Source: Lachnobacterium bovis DSM 14045
Lineage (GTDB): Bacteria; Bacillota; Clostridia; Lachnospirales; Lachnospiraceae
DNA length: 64,000 bases
Assembly: GCF_900107245.1 (NCBI RefSeq)
Contig: NZ_FNPG01000018.1
Coordinates: 1 to 64,000 of the forward strand
Direction of reading: 5' to 3'
The translations under genes and the position numbers were made by a program. The notes beneath the pieces were generated by a model. That model had not been told where the DNA came from. It did no database searches and worked only from the letters and a program-made list of their open reading frames with translations. Below, one piece after another: positions 60,724 through 64,000 of the stretch. The number at the start of each line of letters is the position of its first letter. Position 1 is the stretch's first letter.

Positions 60724-62832
60724 ATGAGCAAACCCACAAATAATATTAACTCAAGGTCAAATTCCAAAAAACCTAGTGCTCTTAAATCGGTTAGTGGAAA
60801 ACTATTAGCTATTTTAGTTCCTTTGATAGCAATTTTAACAATTATTCTAATTTTAGTTCTTATGACATATGCCAAGAAAATCATACTGGTAACAGCAAAA
60901 GATTCTCTTGATAATGAATCTCATTTCCAGGCGAATTCTTTAGCCGAGGACTTAACGCCTCTGATGGCTCATTTTGACGGAATCGTTTCAACGCTTGAAC
61001 ACACTGATCTTGAATCGGATGCTCAAATATTGAGAATTCTAGAACCAACAAGAAAGTACTCCGATTTATCTCGTTCCGGCGTATATTTTGGTCTTTCTGA
61101 CAAGAAGTATTATTACTATAATCAATATGATAAAAGCGATTACTCTGCAGATACTGACCCATGCTACGAAGATACATATAACCCTTTAGAGCGTGGTTGG
61201 TACAAAGAGGGACTCGACAAAGAAAAATTCACCTTCGTTGGCTCTCCATATACAAGCCATGATACGGGCGCTACTGTTATTACTATGGCAAGAAAAATTA
61301 AATTAAAAGATGGTCGAACAGGCGTAGCTGGTGCAGATATAATTCTTACCTCTTTGATTGATAAGGTTTCAAAAATCAAGCCTATGGAATCTGGCTCTAT
61401 GATGCTTGTTAGCGATGACGATATTCTTTCGTATTTTAACAAAGACTATAATAATAAAAAATTATCTGAATCAAAAGATGATGAATTTTTGGTAAATGTA
61501 CAGCCAGTACTTAAAAAAGCCACAAATAAGATTATTTATGGGGATAACAATCCAACAACTGCCATAAAATCAGGTGATGGAAGCACGTATTATGTGTCTC
61601 CTGCAAGTGTTAAAGGTGTCGGTTGGACCGTCGCTTGTTCCGTAAAAGAAAGCACCGTTTTATCATCCGTTAAAGTATTTCAACGTATTGGTTATATTAT
61701 TTTAGTAATTGCAGTTTTAATTATCGCAATTGTTTTACTAATCTTTATAAGAATGTTTGTATCAAAACCAATACAACAAATCACAAAAGTTATTGAAGAA
61801 ATTACAAATGGTAATTTTACTGTTCACATTCATTCTAATTCATCAGATGAAATTGGATTTATGAGTAATTCTCTACAAAACTTTGTTTCAAGGATGCGAG
61901 ATTCAATTTCTTCTGTAAAAACAACATCCGACAATTTAGCTCTACAAGCTGAAAACAGTATGCGTGCATCTAAATCTCTAAGCCAGCAGGCTACTGATCA
62001 ATCTACTTCTATGGAACAGATTCGACTTGCTATGGACGGTATGACAGATGCTGTTGGTGAACTTGCTAATAATGCAACTGATTTGGCTGGAGAAGTAAGT
62101 GATCTTATGGTTAAAGGTGATAATGCCAATGAAACTATGAGTGCACTTGTAACTAAAGCTCAAAACGGACAAAAAGATATGAAGAATGTTCAAAAAGGAA
62201 TGCAAAATATTGCAAATTCTATGAACGAAATGAACGATGTAGTTTCTGCTGTAAGTGAATCTACTCAAAAAATTGATTCTATTATTGAAATGATTAACTC
62301 TATCGCAGAACAGACTAATTTACTTTCACTTAATGCTTCTATCGAAGCTGCCCGTGCCGGTGAAGCTGGTAAAGGTTTTGCCGTTGTTGCTAGTGAAATC
62401 GGAAATCTAGCTTCTGATTCTGCTGATTCAACAACACAGATTGCTGCCATAATTAAGGATATTACCGCTCAGATTAATCAACTTTATGATAAATCAAAAC
62501 AGAATGTAGATGAAATTGCTACTAGTTCTGAAGCTGTTACTGTAGCCGGTAATACATTTGCTGAAATTTATAGTGATGTACAAACTACAAATGATACTAT
62601 CCAATATATGATGGATATGATGAGTAGAGTAGATAATATTGCTTCTTCTGTTGCCGCTATATCTGAAGAGCAGTCTGCAAGTAGCCAGGAAGTATCTTCA
62701 TCTGTAGAAAAACTTGCAGTCTCTGCCGAAGAAGTTGCCGCAGAAAGCGAAGAAGTTGCTGATTCAGCAAATACTGTAACAGAATCTGCAATTGGTATAA
62801 AAGAATCAATGAGTATATTTACAATTGATTAA
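60724..62832 (+). CDS. Methyl-accepting chemotaxis protein with Cache domain
   Basis: A 702-residue chemoreceptor. Two membrane helices (about 28-55 and 322-345), a dCache-like outside domain between them ([19 protein letters not shown] and [17 protein letters not shown]), a HAMP domain (about 345-395), and the signalling domain with the tip [27 protein letters not shown]. The fold reports ligand binding to CheA/CheW. ATG follows AAGGAGGAAATATAC. Host gene, not part of the element. Confidence 0.95.
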   Translation: MSKPTNNINSRSNSKKPSALKSVSGKLLAILVPLIAILTIILILVLMTYAKKIILVTAKDSLDNESHFQANSLAEDLTPLMAHFDGIVSTLEHTDLESDAQILRILEPTRKYSDLSRSGVYFGLSDKKYYYYNQYDKSDYSADTDPCYEDTYNPLERGWYKEGLDKEKFTFVGSPYTSHDTGATVITMARKIKLKDGRTGVAGADIILTSLIDKVSKIKPMESGSMMLVSDDDILSYFNKDYNNKKLSESKDDEFLVNVQPVLKKATNKIIYGDNNPTTAIKSGDGSTYYVSPASVKGVGWTVACSVKESTVLSSVKVFQRIGYIILVIAVLIIAIVLLIFIRMFVSKPIQQITKVIEEITNGNFTVHIHSNSSDEIGFMSNSLQNFVSRMRDSISSVKTTSDNLALQAENSMRASKSLSQQATDQSTSMEQIRLAMDGMTDAVGELANNATDLAGEVSDLMVKGDNANETMSALVTKAQNGQKDMKNVQKGMQNIANSMNEMNDVVSAVSESTQKIDSIIEMINSIAEQTNLLSLNASIEAARAGEAGKGFAVVASEIGNLASDSADSTTQIAAIIKDITAQINQLYDKSKQNVDEIATSSEAVTVAGNTFAEIYSDVQTTNDTIQYMMDMMSRVDNIASSVAAISEEQSASSQEVSSSVEKLAVSAEEVAAESEEVADSANTVTESAIGIKESMSIFTID

Positions 62833-62869
62833 TATTTAACTCATGATATTTAATTTATAAACGTATACA

Positions 62870-62915
62870 AAAAAATATGCATATCCGCTTTTATGGCAGA
62901 TATGCATATTTATTT
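62870..62915. terminator. Bidirectional terminator
   Basis: AAATATGCATATC...GATATGCATATTT between convergent genes. Confidence 0.85.
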
Positions 62916-62959
62916 TAACTATTCTTTGTTTTCTATTCTATACCATAATCTATTTAGAA

Positions 62960-63385
62960 TTAATCTATTTTCATCTCTTCACAAATTTTTTTCATCTCTT
63001 CAGGATCAATTTTTCTTTGCTCCCAATCAACCACACCTGTTGTATCATCCTCTTGTTTCTCATATCTTGGAATTAGGTGCATATGGAAATGAAATACTGT
63101 CTGTCCTGCCACTTCACCATTATTTTGGACGATATTGTAGCCTTGACATCCCAATTTTTCTTTTTCTATTTTTATGATTTTTTGAGCTAATACTGCTGCT
63201 TTACCCAACAATTCTGGGTCTATTGAATACACGTCTTTATAATGTTCCTTTGGTAAAATCAACGCATGTCCCTTTGTTGCTGGTGATGCATCTAAAATAA
63301 CATTAAAATCATCATCTTCATAAATTGAATTTGTAGGAATATCTCCATTAGCTAATTTACAAAAAATACAGTTATCATCCTTCAT
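62960..63385 (-). CDS. HIT-family nucleotide hydrolase
   Basis: A 141-residue Hint-type protein cleaving AMP-amide/ester bonds. CIFCKLANGDIPTNSIYEDD near the start and the histidine triad QTVFHFHMHLIPRYE near residue 105 are diagnostic. Start at 63,385 (MKDDNCIFCK) is preferred, following AAGAGGATTTAAT; the frame extends upstream without support. Common single-copy host gene. Confidence 0.94.
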   Translation of the reverse strand: MKDDNCIFCKLANGDIPTNSIYEDDDFNVILDASPATKGHALILPKEHYKDVYSIDPELLGKAAVLAQKIIKIEKEKLGCQGYNIVQNNGEVAGQTVFHFHMHLIPRYEKQEDDTTGVVDWEQRKIDPEEMKKICEEMKID

Positions 63386-63423
63386 ATTAAATCCTCTTTT
63401 CTTCATTATATTTATTTTAAACT

Positions 63424-63987
63424 TTATACTAATTGCTCTGATAAAAACATATCATCTAGCAATCTTAATATTTTAAAGTTACCTTTTGCTGTTATTGCGC
63501 CTGTCATAAATGCCCTTTGAAATGTAAGTTTTCCTGCTAAAATATCGTCAAACATGTCTTGTCTGATTTTTATTATTACATCTACAGCTTCATTTTCACC
63601 ATAATATGCCTCGACATTTGCTCCGCTTACTCCAACGTAGAGCGGTTTTTTTAGTCCTTCTATGATGAAAGAATACGCCACTTTCAAGTCTCCCTGCGGT
63701 CTAAACCTTGTAATCAAATCATTCTTATAGGGTTCGACATTTCTAACATCTCTATTTCCTAATAAATCCTTATACATAGAAGCTAATTCTTCTATATCTT
63801 CTTTTTGTTTTTTTACATATGTATCATCTGAGACATATTTAGAAAGTTGTTCACTTTCTTGTGGTGTAAGACTCAATGATTGAGTTCGAAGAACTGTCTG
63901 TTTTACGGCCTGATTACTTGTTGGCAAATTCTGCACTCTTTGAGAAATTGTTCTATACAAATTCTCTGCCTTTTTTTCTACTATCAA
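63424..63987 (-). CDS. SCP2-like sterol-binding-domain protein (start near window edge)
   Basis: A 187-residue protein. The C-terminal half, DLKVAYSFIIEGLKKPLYVG, DVIIKIRQDMFDDILAGKLT and FQRAFMTGAITAKGNFKILR, is an SCP2-type lipid-binding fold. The first 90 residues are helical. It may start at TTG 63,987 behind a weak site or further right beyond the window edge, because no stop lies before the end. Probable small-molecule/lipid carrier; substrate unknown. Confidence 0.78.
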   Translation of the reverse strand: MIVEKKAENLYRTISQRVQNLPTSNQAVKQTVLRTQSLSLTPQESEQLSKYVSDDTYVKKQKEDIEELASMYKDLLGNRDVRNVEPYKNDLITRFRPQGDLKVAYSFIIEGLKKPLYVGVSGANVEAYYGENEAVDVIIKIRQDMFDDILAGKLTFQRAFMTGAITAKGNFKILRLLDDMFLSEQLV

Positions 63988-64000
63988 ATTGTAATCCTCG

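Noticed and set aside
1-64000. Genome-wide reassignment of TGA to Trp in the host
   Set aside because: Host genes here use only TGG for Trp and contain no internal TGA, and two element genes end in TGA; a wholesale code change is not supported by this window.
1-64000. CRISPR arrays or insertion sequences
   Set aside because: No regularly spaced repeats, transposase genes or terminal inverted repeats of IS type were seen.

Overview
The window is AT-rich, low-GC Gram-positive DNA. The host genes (lysS, greA, dusB, coaX, birA, argF, pgi, murG, a methyl-accepting chemotaxis protein, a HIT protein, an SCP2-like protein and a DUF6145-like protein) have the order and sequence character of a Lachnospiraceae-type clostridium. 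Host DNA occupies about 1-549 (crcB and the displaced 3' tail of lysS) and about 49,488-64,000. Between them lies one integrative and conjugative element (ICE) of about 48.9 kb, inserted in the last codons of lysS. The 11-bp core GTAGGGAACAA is present at both ends (550-560 and 49,477-49,487). The original LysS C-terminus (LFPTMKQLDK-stop) can still be read at 528-560, next to crcB, and the intact lysS now ends in element-encoded codons. ELEMENT LAYOUT, left to right; nearly all genes are on the minus strand. 0.6-4.1 kb: integrase arm sites, tyrosine integrase, a DUF6462-type small DNA-binding protein, a sigma-70-like factor, a probable structured RNA and a 44-aa protein. 4.3-11.2 kb: accessory genes, namely a zinc-finger protein, a LlaJI/McrBC-type restriction system with two cytosine methyltransferases and a ribbon-helix-helix regulator, and a small plus-strand gene. 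11.2-19.3 kb: ssb, Tad/Flp pilus genes (CpaB, TadE-like, TadC, TadB, TadA), a lipoprotein, and VirB3-, VirB6- and VirB2-like proteins. 19.3-28.2 kb: VirD4, a PcfB-like protein, an NlpC/P60 hydrolase, VirB4, an ATPase-less VirB4 relative and a pilin-like peptide. 28.4-29.4 kb: candidate oriT with a ribbon-helix-helix protein and an HTH protein. 29.5-35.2 kb: secreted Ig-like protein, lipoprotein, unknown protein, prepilin peptidase and a second TadA ATPase. 35.3-42.8 kb: relaxase, two SpoVG proteins, a DUF5688-like protein, ArdC antirestriction, a MobC-like protein and unknown genes. 43.3-45.2 kb: EAL phosphodiesterase, a tRNA-binding-domain protein and a membrane protein. 45.2-49.1 kb: RepA with internal iteron-like repeats, ParB, ParA and three DUF6462-type genes. 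TWO SIGNALS STAND OUT. First, seven copies of a bipartite module, consensus CTGCAGAT-N16-CTATATG with exactly 16 bp between the halves every time, stand in front of the conjugation operons and in front of the sigma-like gene, but not before the integrase, restriction or partition genes. This looks like an element-specific promoter class, possibly read by the element's own sigma factor. Second, six genes inside those same operons (ssb, tadB, the NlpC/P60 hydrolase, the Ig-like protein, ardC and the mobC-like gene) are each interrupted by a single in-frame TGA and by nothing else. At four of the six, and plausibly a fifth, family patterns call for tryptophan. Each internal TGA is followed by A or C, whereas the two genes that truly end in TGA have G or T next. 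This suggests UGA read as Trp by leaky or regulated readthrough, not random decay. HOW THE GENES WORK TOGETHER (inference): the sigma-like factor switches on pilus/T4SS assembly and relaxosome genes together. The relaxase, MobC-like and ribbon-helix-helix proteins act at oriT. VirD4, VirB4 and the Tad ATPases power transfer. SSB, ArdC and the restriction system help establishment. RepA, ParAB and four palindromes (candidate parS) maintain the excised circle.
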